Origin: Xestospongia muta
Lineage: Eukaryota > Porifera > Demospongiae > Haplosclerida > Petrosiidae
NCBI GenBank assembly: GCA_963693285.1
Contig: OY848917.1
Coordinates: forward strand, 1,800,501 to 1,864,500
Reading direction: 5' to 3'
DNA length: 64,000 bases
Positions 35,559-46,823 of the stretch are shown here, in pieces (position 1 is the stretch's first letter; each line of letters begins with the position of its first letter). The notes under the pieces are model-generated. The model saw nothing but the letters and a program-made list of their open reading frames with translations, had not been told where the DNA came from and ran no database searches. Position numbers and translations under genes: made by a program.

Positions 35559-37834
35559 TTAAAGATTAGTTTCTCTTCTTAGATTGTTGATATCTTGTAT
35601 CAATGTATCAATACTAGTGCCTGATGATTCAAATTTAACAAACTTCTGTACCTCATGCTTAGAGAGCCAAGTAAAAATTGTAAGCAATATTAAAGGTAAA
35701 ACATTAGCAATAGAGCTAACGACACCAATCTTGTTACCACCAATAAATATAACAGCTGTTAAATATGTATATGAAAAGAGAATAAACAAGAGAACAACAA
35801 GAGCATGAGTTAGTAGACGTAACATGAAAAATAATACTTCACTACTGCAATTAGACAATGGTGATGCATTAAACATATCTTCATAATGATCATATATGTC
35901 AGCAAAAGCATATGTGAGATAAAATGCAACTACAACAAATGTAGCAAGTGTTGAGAAAACTTGTAGTGGATTAGCTAAAGCTGCAATGACAATACCAGTA
36001 CCATGAAAAGAAACTGCCAGACTTGTAAGAAGTATAGTAAAAGATCCTATGAATTGGTAAAATAATATAGCCTTTCCTTGAGTATGATTATTTGGTTGAC
36101 GTCTTCTACAGAGTAAGATCATTGGAAGAGCAATGAGTTTGCCTCTTTTTTTTGCTCGTAAAACAATTATCATTGAAATGACTCCACACACAAAAAATGA
36201 CGAAACAAAACCGACAATTAATAAAAAATATATAGAAATTGAACTAGAATTCCAAGTTGAACCAAAACTGGAAATTTCAATGACATCCAAGACAAAAACC
36301 ATCATGATAACTAAAACTAAAGTTGATATAACTGCCCAAAATAAACTTTTAAATCGAAATGCTTGAGTCTTTTTTTCATTACGTTCTTTAGATCTTGTAT
36401 GCAGTAACTCATAGCTACTATCTAGCTTTGATGATATCATCATTACACAAGCAAAAAATAAACTAATTCCTGCAACTGACATTATGTAGAGGTGATCTTT
36501 GTAATTATCTTCCTTTTCAAATACTGCAAAATCATTTGTTTCTAAATTTTCTTTGTAAGAAGAATATCCTTGTAGTGATGAGTCAGCTCCGTGATCTATG
36601 ACAGATAATCGGTGAGTAGTGTATAGTTTCAGCTGTCAATTAGAAACAGCATTTAAATATGTTAGAACAAATCATTAAAAATAGTATTTAGTATTTCTTA
36701 ATATGTAGGGTTGACCTGATAAAAATGGCTGATTTATAGGCTTATATAAGTACCTACTTGTCATTGTTGAGTGTATGCATATTTAAGTGAACCTGAAAAC
36801 TTTGTTCAAGTCGATGACTAGAGATTAAATAACAAAATGTACAGAACAAGATATGTGAAAATCTATACAACAAACAATAAGTATATATCTTCCTAATAGA
36901 TAGTTACCATGTTACTTTTTAAGGATTTTGTATTTCTATGCACAATGTGCTATGACTAACTGACTTTTGTAATTTCTGAAAGTATTGTTACCATAGTCAC
37001 TTTATATTTTTTACTTGTACAATCATAAATAAATACAAATTTATCAGAAAATTTCTTAGCATTTAATCATTCATGTGTAATAAATATGTAGGATATACAT
37101 TTGTATATACACATACAATACAAGCACACATATACATCCTATATAGAGATTCATAGCCATCCATAAATACAAATTGTAAATATGTTAGATTTTATGGAAT
37201 AATAGTAGAGTTAATATTTATATAATTAATATATTAGATTTTAATATATATTAACAAATCACATTATGGTTTATTAATCCATATGAATTACATAATGTAC
37301 ATCTCTGAATCATGATATAATACAACACACACATATAATATATTACTATCAAACAATTATTTTAACAACTGAATTAATGGATTACCCTAAACATTAATTT
37401 CATATGTTTGAATTTAAATCACTAACCCATATAGTGGCATCGTTCAAAAGTCGAATCTTCTCAATACTGCTTATGTTTTGACAAAATGGGTCAATAGTAA
37501 TATTTGCATAATATATATTATGTGAATAGGTCCTTAATGATAAACCTTGAAGAAACTGTGGATAAGAATATATCAGAACTTGAGAGAAGACCCAACGAAA
37601 AACATAAATAGATGTGGTGTTAGTTGGTATACTGTCATTGTCTTCAACTACATAAGTCACTTCCACTATTAATGCTTGATGTTGATTTGCTGGATAAAAT
37701 GCACGCACTAGGTTTAGCATGTTCTCGTCACTAGATAGTAATGACTCCTCTAGTTCTTTGAAAGAACCAATACACTTTTCAGAATAAGTGACTGATAGAA
37801 GAAGGAAAATTAAAGCCAAAAGTCTTACTGACAT
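35559..37834 (-). CDS. 7TM-family protein, copy 6 (two exons)
   Basis: Predicted 493 aa. Exon 1 is 37427-37834 (MSVRLLALIFLLLSVTYS signal; ectodomain with the FRWVFSQVLIYSYPQ variant shared only with copy 7). Exon 2 is 35559-36632 after an AATTGACAG acceptor. Segment 2 and the following loop (VFVLDVIEISSFGSTWNS) match copy 2, not the neighbouring copy 7. The tail (GTSIDTLIQDINNLRRETNL) is unlike the Val-ending tails of copies 1-5 and may be partly helical. Intron 794 bp, the shortest group. It lies in a ~6.5-kb unit that is duplicated as copy 7. No lesion seen. Confidence 0.84.
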
Positions 37835-39140
37835 TTTTTTTCAACCTATATAAAAAATCATTTCAATGCAGTGTTATTAATTATAAATAAAAATTTAAAT
37901 GTGTCTATATACAGAAAGTAAAACTCCATCATTAACATAAAAGTCATCTCATAGACTTTAGTTAATTAGGTTAAAATTTAGAGATATTAAAAGTATGATA
38001 TAATTATAGAAATATGCTTGATTAATTTTTTGTCACAGCAATGTTAACACTTACCAAACAATTTATACAAAAACTCAATGGTCCTTGCGTGTTTTTCAAG
38101 ACACAAAAATGAATCTATTTAAACAAACCATTAGAATATATAACATAAGTAACCAGTTACAATTTTGTATGTGTTCAGTTTACCAATTTAGAAAGCAAAT
38201 TCTAAATTTGTACATATGTAGATATTGCATTTAAATTACACAGATTATATAAAAAGATTACTAATACACCTTGTGTGTATTAAAAAGTTATGCATTGATA
38301 ATTATTAGTGCACATAACTGGACATTATAATGAAACTATTAACAAAATTATGGCATCTGGCTATAAGTCTAAAAACAGAAAAACACTACATTTATGGTTC
38401 TATTACAATACATAATGCTTTAAAAATATTGACATTGTTATAGTGAAAATAAGCTGTTCTATATAAACTTTCATACAACTTTAATAGGAAACTCTTAAAG
38501 CAGTTCTCTGGTAACTAATATTATCAGACCATCACAACAATGAGTTTTAAATAGTAGTAAATTGGTGTGACATTTGTTTATATAATGCAATACATGAATT
38601 AGAAAACAGTTAGGAACATTATAATGAAAAGTACAGAGGAACTATCACTATAGTAGTATGGTTAGCATGGCATGGAAACAATAAGTGTCACTAGGAGTCC
38701 ATAGTCTTGCAAAAAGAGAAAGTGCATGCAACTACCATTTTATAGTAATAAACAAACTATAGCAAGCTAAGAATTTTCATTTCAAAGAAGTTTTATTGCT
38801 TGCTATCTAGAGACTGGCTTATACAATAAAACTTCAAAATGACAGTCAAAAATTATATAATTATTACACCAATTTTCAAGAAGTTAACTATATGGACTAC
38901 AATTTTGAATAGTAGAAACAATGCTCTTGACCATATTTGGAATTTTAATTACTTAATTATGAGGCATGGGATAATTAATGTTTAGTCAATATGAATTTAA
39001 TTACATATTACCATGATACAGCATGATGTATTTGCACACTCTATACTTGTGAAATTATGAACATAGTTAAACTATTATGAATATAATTACATATTTACTT
39101 ATATGGTCAAAATATATTTTAATGCTTGTCCTGCATTACA
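37835..39140. promoter_or_regulatory. Upstream region of copy 6
   Basis: Conserved upstream block. TATATAGGTTGAAAAAAAATG leader; minus-strand TGTTTGGTAAGTGTTAACA donor-like element with GT at 38,054, about 220 bp from the ATG. The rest is AT-rich and collinear with 44,395-45,640. No gene. Confidence 0.4.
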
Positions 39141-39202
39141 TACTTGCATGCTCATCTGTGCTTTCTGAGGGCATAGCTATAGGGTCCTGGTATGACCTCC
39201 TC

Positions 39203-39233
<31 letters not shown>

Positions 39234-39640
39234 GCTGAGGTGTGACCTGATTTGCAAAAAAGGATTAATTCTGTCAAACCATTAAAAACACTCGCATGTG
39301 CGTAATCAATTTTTTAATAAAATGCTAACTAATTTTTTTTTCATTTCAAATTATCTATCGTTTTTAAACTGAAATATAATTTAGTAAACATCAATTGAAA
39401 AATGTATGGTTGTGTACACAATAACTGCATGTTTTTTGAGATGTCTTAACATAAGTAGTCCATTTTCACAAAAATATGCTCTCATTACATACTTGTATGC
39501 TCATTCGTCCTTTGTGAGGCTCTATCATATAGGGTACTGTTATGACCTATCTCAACTATATACATAGCAGAGTTAAGTCATGTATATAACTGAGGTAGGT
39601 CATATATATAGCTGTAGTAGGTCATACAATATATGTTACA
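39141..39640 (+). promoter_or_regulatory. Doubled upstream cassette (unit of copy 6)
   Basis: Two cassette copies (about 39,145-39,240 and 39,485-39,630) separated by ~245 bp of unrelated AT-rich sequence that begins GTGACCTGATTTGC. The same doubled arrangement occurs at 45.64-46.13 kb, so it predates the copy 6/7 duplication. The right-hand copy keeps GAGGTAGGTCATATATATAG. Confidence 0.45.
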
Positions 39641-40504
39641 ACAAATACTATTGATTTCAGTTAAAAACAACAACTGTGACCACTGGATATATATGTTACA
39701 GCAACATATTACTAATGTGTACATAACATCAAATAGCTAATTTTTAAAACGATTTATAGTCAGTGGCATCAAAGAAAGGGCAGAGGAGCAATCATCCTCC
39801 AAACGTGAACATATTAAAAAACACTTCTATTGTACTAAGTTATAAACATGATATTAGTTATTCTATACGGTCCATTATTACTCCAAAGTACCTATTTAAC
39901 TCACGTATTATAGCAATAACACTTCTAAACAGACTTTAAACTTCAAAGGTAATTGTCTTAATATTACAGCAAAAATTGCGTAAAGTGTCTTGGGAGGGGT
40001 TTATAAGAAAGGGTTAATTTATATTTAAAAAATGCTAACGATAATATGATGAGACAGCAAAAGGTAGAAGAAATGTGGATGTTGTAGTTCCAAGAAATCC
40101 TGGTCAAGGTCAAAGAGTATTAATTATTATGTTATGTTATACCACTAGCACATGTGGCATAATTGAAGCTATTTACAGGAAAAGGAAATTGGACTTATCA
40201 TTGAACCATATGAGGTTAAAATTATATAAATATGCACACATTTTTATCCAGTCATAATATAAAGAAAAGTTTTAATTAAAATGTCATTAACAGGTTGTTG
40301 TTGATGTATTAGGAACTCCAGGTTGCAAAGATTAAATTGCCAAAGTTATGATATTAAGTCATTTAGGGAGAAGGATCATTAACCTCATGAGAAGATAAAG
40401 TAATCAGACAATTTCTTTTATTAAACCATTATTCACACATATATGCTAGTAGTATGACATATTTTTAAAATTGGTGACACTCTTGTACCTTGACCTCAAT
40501 TCCC
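39641..40504 (+). other. Conserved module with coding-like islands (unit of copy 6)
   Basis: Island 1 after ATTTATAG (39,765-39,830); island 2 (DETAKGRRNVDVVVPRNPGQ, from 40,048) extends in frame for 60 more codons; then ATTAACAG|GTTGTTGTTGATGTATTAGG near 40,290-40,320, which looks like a short exon with flanking splice signals. In-frame continuation here and at 46.5 kb makes this the best-preserved copy. Product not recognised. Confidence 0.35.
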
Positions 40505-41395
40505 TGGATTTTGCAGTATTTAAAGAGAAAGAAAAGTACAAAGTTCACATCTAGACAATGCACTTACACTAATCAATCTACTTGTTGCTTGTAATATTCG
40601 CATCATCAAAGCTAGATAGTAGCTATCACTTACTGTATATGAGTTTTAAAAGGTGCATCCATTCCTGGTACGTCAATATGAACTACATCAACTCACGGGA
40701 TGCCTACCAGCAATGAAAAAGACACCAACCTTTGAATCTAGTGCAGAGTATAAATAGGACTGTTTTTCATTCATGCATTCATTATTATGCAGCTACTGAT
40801 GATGACAGTTGAACTAACTGTTGAAACGTTTGGCAAAGAAAATTATTTTGTTTGGTGAAAGATCAAAAAATTAACATTGTTGCTCTTCCAGTGATCTTAC
40901 TCTGCAGAAGACATCAACTCCTTCATAATATTTAAGGAAAGGCTATATTATTTTACTAATTCATAAATTCTTTTACTCTACATGTTACAAGTGTGGAAGA
41001 CTCTATTCATGTTATTGGTATTGTCCAAGAAGAAAAAAATCTATTATTTCTAACCTTCCATGGGCTAACTCATATTCTTGTTCTTCTCTTGTTTTGTCTC
41101 TTTTCATATAAGTATTTAACAGCTGTTATTTTATATTGGTGGTAACAACATTGGTGTCATTAGCTCTATTGCTAATGTTTTACCTTTAATATTGCTTTTT
41201 TAAGTGGCTCTTAAAACATGAACTTCAAAAGTTGGTTAAATTTGAATCAACAAGCAGTAGCATTGGTATAATGTAACGACAAGTTTTGAGACACATAAAA
41301 TAACAGAAGAAAAAGAACATCTAATCTTCAAAGATAACAGTAACATAACAGTTTAAGTTTCTAATGTTTAATTTAATGTAAACTAAAGAATGCAA
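40505..41395 (+). pseudogene. Decayed exon 2 of the 7TM family with an internal insertion
   Basis: Begins TTTTGCAGTATTTAAAGAGA as in the 28.7-kb relic. Membrane segment 1 (ASSKLDSSY) is followed by about 210 bp of foreign sequence (about 40,655-40,865) in place of segments 2-3, then by the LPVILLCRRHQ loop, degraded segments 4, 6 and 7, and the family 3' flank. Multiple stops and frameshifts. Confidence 0.78.
40655..40865 (+). mobile_element. Foreign ~210-bp insert, possible retroelement fragment
   Basis: Sequence without counterpart in other exon 2 copies. It contains CTGATGA (40,796-40,802), then a 6-bp stem ACAGTT/AACTGT (40,805-40,810 with 40,816-40,821), then GAAAC (40,823-40,827). That order is the hammerhead ribozyme core order, which is known in Penelope-like elements. 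Stem II is not flush with the core and I could not define stems I and III, so the assignment is weak. Confidence 0.3.
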
Positions 41396-41689
41396 CTAGT
41401 ATTTTATATAATTATATAGATGTGTTATGTCTTCAATCTAAAATCTTTGTTCCTGCTTCAAACAAAATTTTGTATGTTTTTTGTTATAAAATATTTTGTT
41501 AATTTTACAAAATATCATATTCTAACATAATTCTAACTTTAGAAAATATTGATACAAGTAATATAATTATAGGGTACAAACTTAAAATTATGCATATATA
41601 CAGAGTTCATGGATTGTGCTAGCTATGTATGTACAATGTAGTTATATGGCTCATAAAAGTCGCTATAAAAACTATATACAATGTATTAA

Positions 41690-42005
41690 AACTATATATC
41701 AATAAAAAAATCAAATATCAAAGACTCTCTTTTATTAATCACCCGAGGTGGAGAAAACAATTCAACTGATTTATTATCTGTTGATTCTTCATGTAGAGGT
41801 TGATGCTTAGTTGGACAAGATATTATATGGAGACGACGTTTTTTTTGATTAACAAATATACATGAATAATTATTATTCCCATGAATGAAGTCAAAGCCAA
41901 AGAAACAGATACTATGCTAACAATAGATTCAATTGCCAAATTAAAGTCATTACTTATTGCATTAAGTGTGCTCGTTAACCCTAAATTGATAAAATAAAAC
42001 AAATT
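41690..42005 (-). pseudogene. 3' fragment of the beta-helix/multi-TM gene, second copy
   Basis: Matches positions 50,806-51,115 of the intact gene: the tail (SPPRVINKRESLIFDFFI) and the last membrane segments. A one-base loss in the T-run at about 41,840 breaks the frame, and a TAG-region change plus an abrupt junction at about 42,005 ends the similarity. It is longer than the fragment at 35.0 kb. Confidence 0.85.
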
Positions 42006-42168
42006 CTAATATTGTCTAATATTAATATTGAGTCGATTACATAATACATTACATACTTATATACAAGCAAGTTTCATTCTTTAGTATACACTAAATAAAA
42101 CATTCAAAACTATTTTCGATAGTATCTTTAAAGACTAGCTTCTCTTCTTAGATTGATGATATCTCGTA

Positions 42169-44394
42169 TCAATCAAATTTAACAAACTTCTGTACCTCAC
42201 GTTTAGAGAGCCAAGTAAAAATCGTAAGCAATATTAAAGGCAAAACATTAGCAATAGAGCTAATGACATCAATCTTGTTACCACCAATAAATATAACAGC
42301 TGTTAAATACGTATATGAAAAGAGAATAAACAAGAGAACAACAAGAGCATGAGTTAGTAGACGTAAAATGAAGATTAATACTTCACTTCTGCAATTAGAC
42401 AATAGTGATGCATTAAACATATCTTCATAATGATCATATATGTCAGCAAAAGCGTATGTGATGTAAAATGCAACTACAACAAATGTAGCAAGTGTTGAGA
42501 AAACTTGTAGTGGATTGACTAAAGCCGCAGTGACAATACCAATACCATGAAAAGAGACTGCCAGACTTGTAAGAAGTATAGTAAAAGATCCTATGAATTG
42601 GTAAAATAATATAGCCTTTCCTTGAGTATTATTAAAGGGTTGACATCTTCTACAGAGTAAGATCATTGGAAGAGCAATAAGATTGCCTCTTTTTTTTGCT
42701 CGTAAAACAATTATCATTGAAGTGAATCCACACACAAAAAATGACGAAACAAGACCGACAATTAATAAAGAATATATAGAAATTGAATTAGAATTCCAAG
42801 TTGTACCAATAGTGGATATTTCATAAAAATCTGAGATAGCAACAATCATGATAACTAAAACTAAAGTTGATATAACTGCCCAAAATAAACTTTTAAATCG
42901 AAATCTTCGAGTCTTTTTTTCATTACATTCTTTAGATCTTATATGCAGTAACTCATAGCTACTATCTAGCTTTGATGATGTCATAATTACACAAGCAAAA
43001 AATAAACTGATTCCCACAACTGAAATTATGTAGACGTGATCTTTGTATCTATCTTCCTTTTCAAATATTGCAAAATCATTTGTTTCTAAATTTTCTTTGT
43101 AAGAAGAATATCCTTGTTGTGATAAGTCAGCTCCATGATCTATGACAGATAATCGGTGAGTAGTGTATAGTTTCAGCTGTCAATTAGAAACGATATTTAT
43201 ATGTGTTAGAACAAATCATTAAACAAAATATTTAGTATTATTTAATATGTAGGGTTGACCTGATAAAAAATGGTTGATTTATCGGCTTATATAAGTACCT
43301 ACTTGTCATTGTTGAGTGTATGCATATTTAAGTGAACTTGAAAACTTTGTTCAAGTGGATGACTAGAGATTAAATAACAAAATGTACAGAACAAAGTATG
43401 TGAAAATCCATACAACAAACAAAAAGTATATATCTTCCTAATAGATAGATACCATGTTACTTTTTAAGGATTTTGTATTTGTGTGCACAATGTGCTATGA
43501 CTAATAGACTTTTGTAATTTCTGGAATTATAGTTACCATAATCACTTTATATTTTTTACTTGTACAATCATAAATAAACACAAATTAATCAGAAAATTTC
43601 TTAACATTTAATCATTCATGTGTAATAAATATGTAGGATATACATTTGTATATACACATACAATACAAGCACACACATACATTCTATATAAAGATTCATA
43701 GCCATCCATAAATACAAATTGTAAATATGTTAGATTTTATGGAATAATAGTAGAGTTAATATTTATATAGTTAACATATTAGATTTTAATATATATTAAT
43801 ATATCAAATTATTATTTATTAGTCTATATGAATTACATAGTGTACATCTCTGAATCATGATATAATACACACACACGTATAATATATTACTATCAAACAA
43901 TCAATTTAACAACTGAATGTTTGCTAACATTAATGGATTACTCTTAAATATAAATTTCATATGTTTGTTTAATTTAAAAGACTAACCCATATAGTGGCAT
44001 CATTCAAAAGTCGAATCTTCTCAATACTGATTATGTTTTGACAAAATGGGTCAATAGTAATATTTGCATAAAGTATATCATGTGTATAGGTCCTTAATGA
44101 TAAACCTTGAAGAAACTGTGGATAAGAATATATGAGAACTTGAGAGAAGACCCAACGAAAAACATAAATAGATGTGGTGTTAGTTGGTATACTTTCATTG
44201 TCCTCAACTACATAAGTCACTTCCACTATTAATGCTGGATGTTGATTTGCTGGATAAAATGCACGCACTAGATTTAGCATGTTCTCATCACTAGATAGTA
44301 ATGACTTCTCTAGTTCTTTGAAAGAACCAATACATTTTTCAGAATAAGTGACTGATAGAAGAAGCAAAACTAAAGCCAAATGTCTTACTGACAT
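42169..44394 (-). CDS. 7TM-family protein, copy 7 (two exons)
   Basis: Predicted 471 aa. Exon 1 is 43987-44394 (MSVRHLALVLLLLSVTYS signal; FRWVFSQVLIYSYPQ variant as in copy 6). Exon 2 is 42169-43176. It is nearly identical to copy 6 over most of its length and flanks, but segment 2 and loop (VAISDFYEISTIGTTWNS) are of the copy 3/4 type. That fits gene conversion. The tail stops early at KFVKFD because of TGA at 42169-42171, so it lacks the ~22 extra residues of copy 6 but retains all seven segments. Probably functional, although the truncated tail and a few substitutions (for example YITYAFADIY) could mark early decay. Confidence 0.8.
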
Positions 44395-45640
44395 TTTATT
44401 TCAACCTATATAAAAAATTATTTCAAGCAGTGTTATTAATTATAAATAAAAATTTAAATGTGTCTATATACAGAAAGTAAAACTCCATCATTAACATAAA
44501 AGTCATCTCATAGACTTTAGTTAATTAGGTTAAAATTTTAGAGATATTAAAAGTATGATATAATTATAGAAATATGCTTAATTAATTTTATGTCACAGCA
44601 TTGTTAACACTTACCAAACAATTTATACTAAAACTCAATGGTCCTTGTGTGTTGTTCAAGACACAAAAATGAATCTATTAAAACAAACCATTAGAATATA
44701 TAACATAAGTAACCAGTTAAAATTTTGTATGTATTCTGCTTACCAATTTAGAAAGCAAATTCTAAATTTGTACATATGTAGATATTGCATTTAACTTACA
44801 CAGATTATTTAAAAAGATTACTAATACACCTTATGTGTATTAAAAAGTTGTGCATTGATTATTATTAGTGCACATAACTGGAATTTATAATGAAATTATT
44901 AACAAAATTATGGCATCTGGCTATAAGTCTGAAAACAGAAAAACACTACATTTATGGTTCTATTACAATACATAACGCTATAAAAATATTCACATTGTTA
45001 TAGTGAAAATAAGCTGTTCTGTATAAACTTTCATACAACTTTAATAGGAATCTCTTAAAGCAGTTCTCTGATAACTAATGCTATCAGACTATCATAAGAA
45101 TGAGTTTTAAATAGTAGTAAATTGGTGTGACATTTGTTTAGATAATGCAATACATGAATTTGACAACATTTAGGGAACAACATAATGAAAAGTGCAGAAG
45201 AACTATCATTATAGTAGTAGGTTCGGTATGCATGGAAACAATAAGTGTCACTAGGAGCCCATAGTCTTGTAAAGGAGAGAAAGTGCATGCAACTACCATT
45301 CTATAGTAGTAGACAAACTAAAGCAATCTAAGATTTTTCATTTCAAAGAAGTTTTATTACTTGCTATCTAGAGACTGGCTTATACAATAAAACTTCAAAG
45401 TGACAGTCAAAAATCATATAATTATTACACCAATTTTCAAGAAGTTAACTATATGGACTACAATTTTAAATAGTAGAAACAAAGCTCTTGACCATATTGT
45501 GAAGTTTAATTACTTAATTATGAGGCATTGGATAATGATGTATTTGCACACTCTATACTTGTGAAATTATGAACATAGTTAAATTATTATGAATATAATT
45601 ACATATTTACTTATATGGTCAAAATATATTTTAATGCTTG
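44395..45640. promoter_or_regulatory. Upstream region of copy 7
   Basis: Collinear with the copy 6 upstream region. TATATAGGTTGAAATAAAATG leader and TGTTTGGTAAGTGTTAACA on the minus strand with GT at 44,614, again 220 bp from the ATG. No gene. Confidence 0.4.
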
Positions 45641-46130
45641 TCCTGCATTACATACTTGCATGCTCATTTGTGCTTTCTGAGGGCATAACTATAGGGTCCT
45701 GGTATGACCTCCTCAGCTATATATATATATATATAGCTGAGGTGTGACCTGATTTGCAAAAAGGGACTAATTCTGTCAAACCATTAAAAACACTCGCGTG
45801 TATGTAAGCAATTTTTTAATAAAATGCTAACTAATTTTTTTCATTTCAAATTATCTATCGTTTTTAAGCTGAAATATAATTTAGTAAACATCACTTGAAA
45901 AATGTATGGTTGTGTACACAATAACTGCATATTTTTTGAGATGTCTTAACAGTAGTCCATTTTCACAAAAATATGCTCTCATTACATACTTGCATGCTCA
46001 TTCGTCCTTTGTGAGGCTCTAGCATATAAGGTATTGTTATGACCTACCTCAACTATATATATAGCAGAGTTAAGTCATGTATATAACTGAGGTAGGTTAT
46101 ATATATAGCTGTAGTAAATCTTACAATGTA
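45641..46130 (+). promoter_or_regulatory. Doubled upstream cassette (unit of copy 7)
   Basis: Counterpart of 39,141-39,640: cassettes near 45,650-45,750 and 45,984-46,120 with the same ~230-bp spacer. Around 45,705-45,750 TATGACCTCCTCAGCTATAT is mirrored by ATATAGCTGAGGTGTGACC, an imperfect inverted repeat. Confidence 0.45.
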
Positions 46131-46823
46131 TTTTACAACAAATACTATTGATTTTAGTTAAAAACAACAACTGTGACAACTGAATATATGTTACAGCAAC
46201 ATATTACTAATGTGTACATAACATAATATAGCTAATTTTTAAAATGATTTATAGTCAGTGGCATCAAAGAAAGGGCAGAGGAGCAATCATCTTCCAAACG
46301 TAAACATATTAAAAAACACTTCTATTGTACTAAGTTTTATACATGATATTAGTTATTCAATACCGTCCATTATTGTTCTAAAGTACCTATTTAACTCACA
46401 TATCACAGCGATAACACTTCTAAACAGAATGAGAGCTTAAAAGGTAATTGTCTTAATATTACACCAAAAATTGCGTAAAGTGTCTTGGGAGGGGTTTATA
46501 TGAAAGGGTTAAATTATATTTTTAAAAAATGCTAACGATAATATGATGAGACAGCAAAAGGTAGAAGAAATGTGGATGTTGTAATTCCAAGGAATCCTGG
46601 TCAAGGTCAAAGAGTATTAATTATTATGTTATGTTATACCACTAGCACATGTGGCATAATTGAAGCTATTTACAGGAAAAAGAAATTGGACTTATCATTG
46701 AACCACATGAGGTTAAAATCATATAAATATGCACACATTTTTATCCAGTCATAATATAAATAATAGTTTTAATTAAAATTTCATTAACAGGTTGTTGTTG
46801 ATGTATTAGGAACTCCAGGCAAC
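46131..46823 (+). other. Conserved module with coding-like islands (unit of copy 7)
   Basis: Island 1 at 46,250-46,315, island 2 with open continuation from 46,545 to 46,754, and the CAG|GTTGTTGTTGATGTATTAGG island at about 46,788-46,817. Almost identical to the copy 6 module. Product unknown. Confidence 0.35.
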
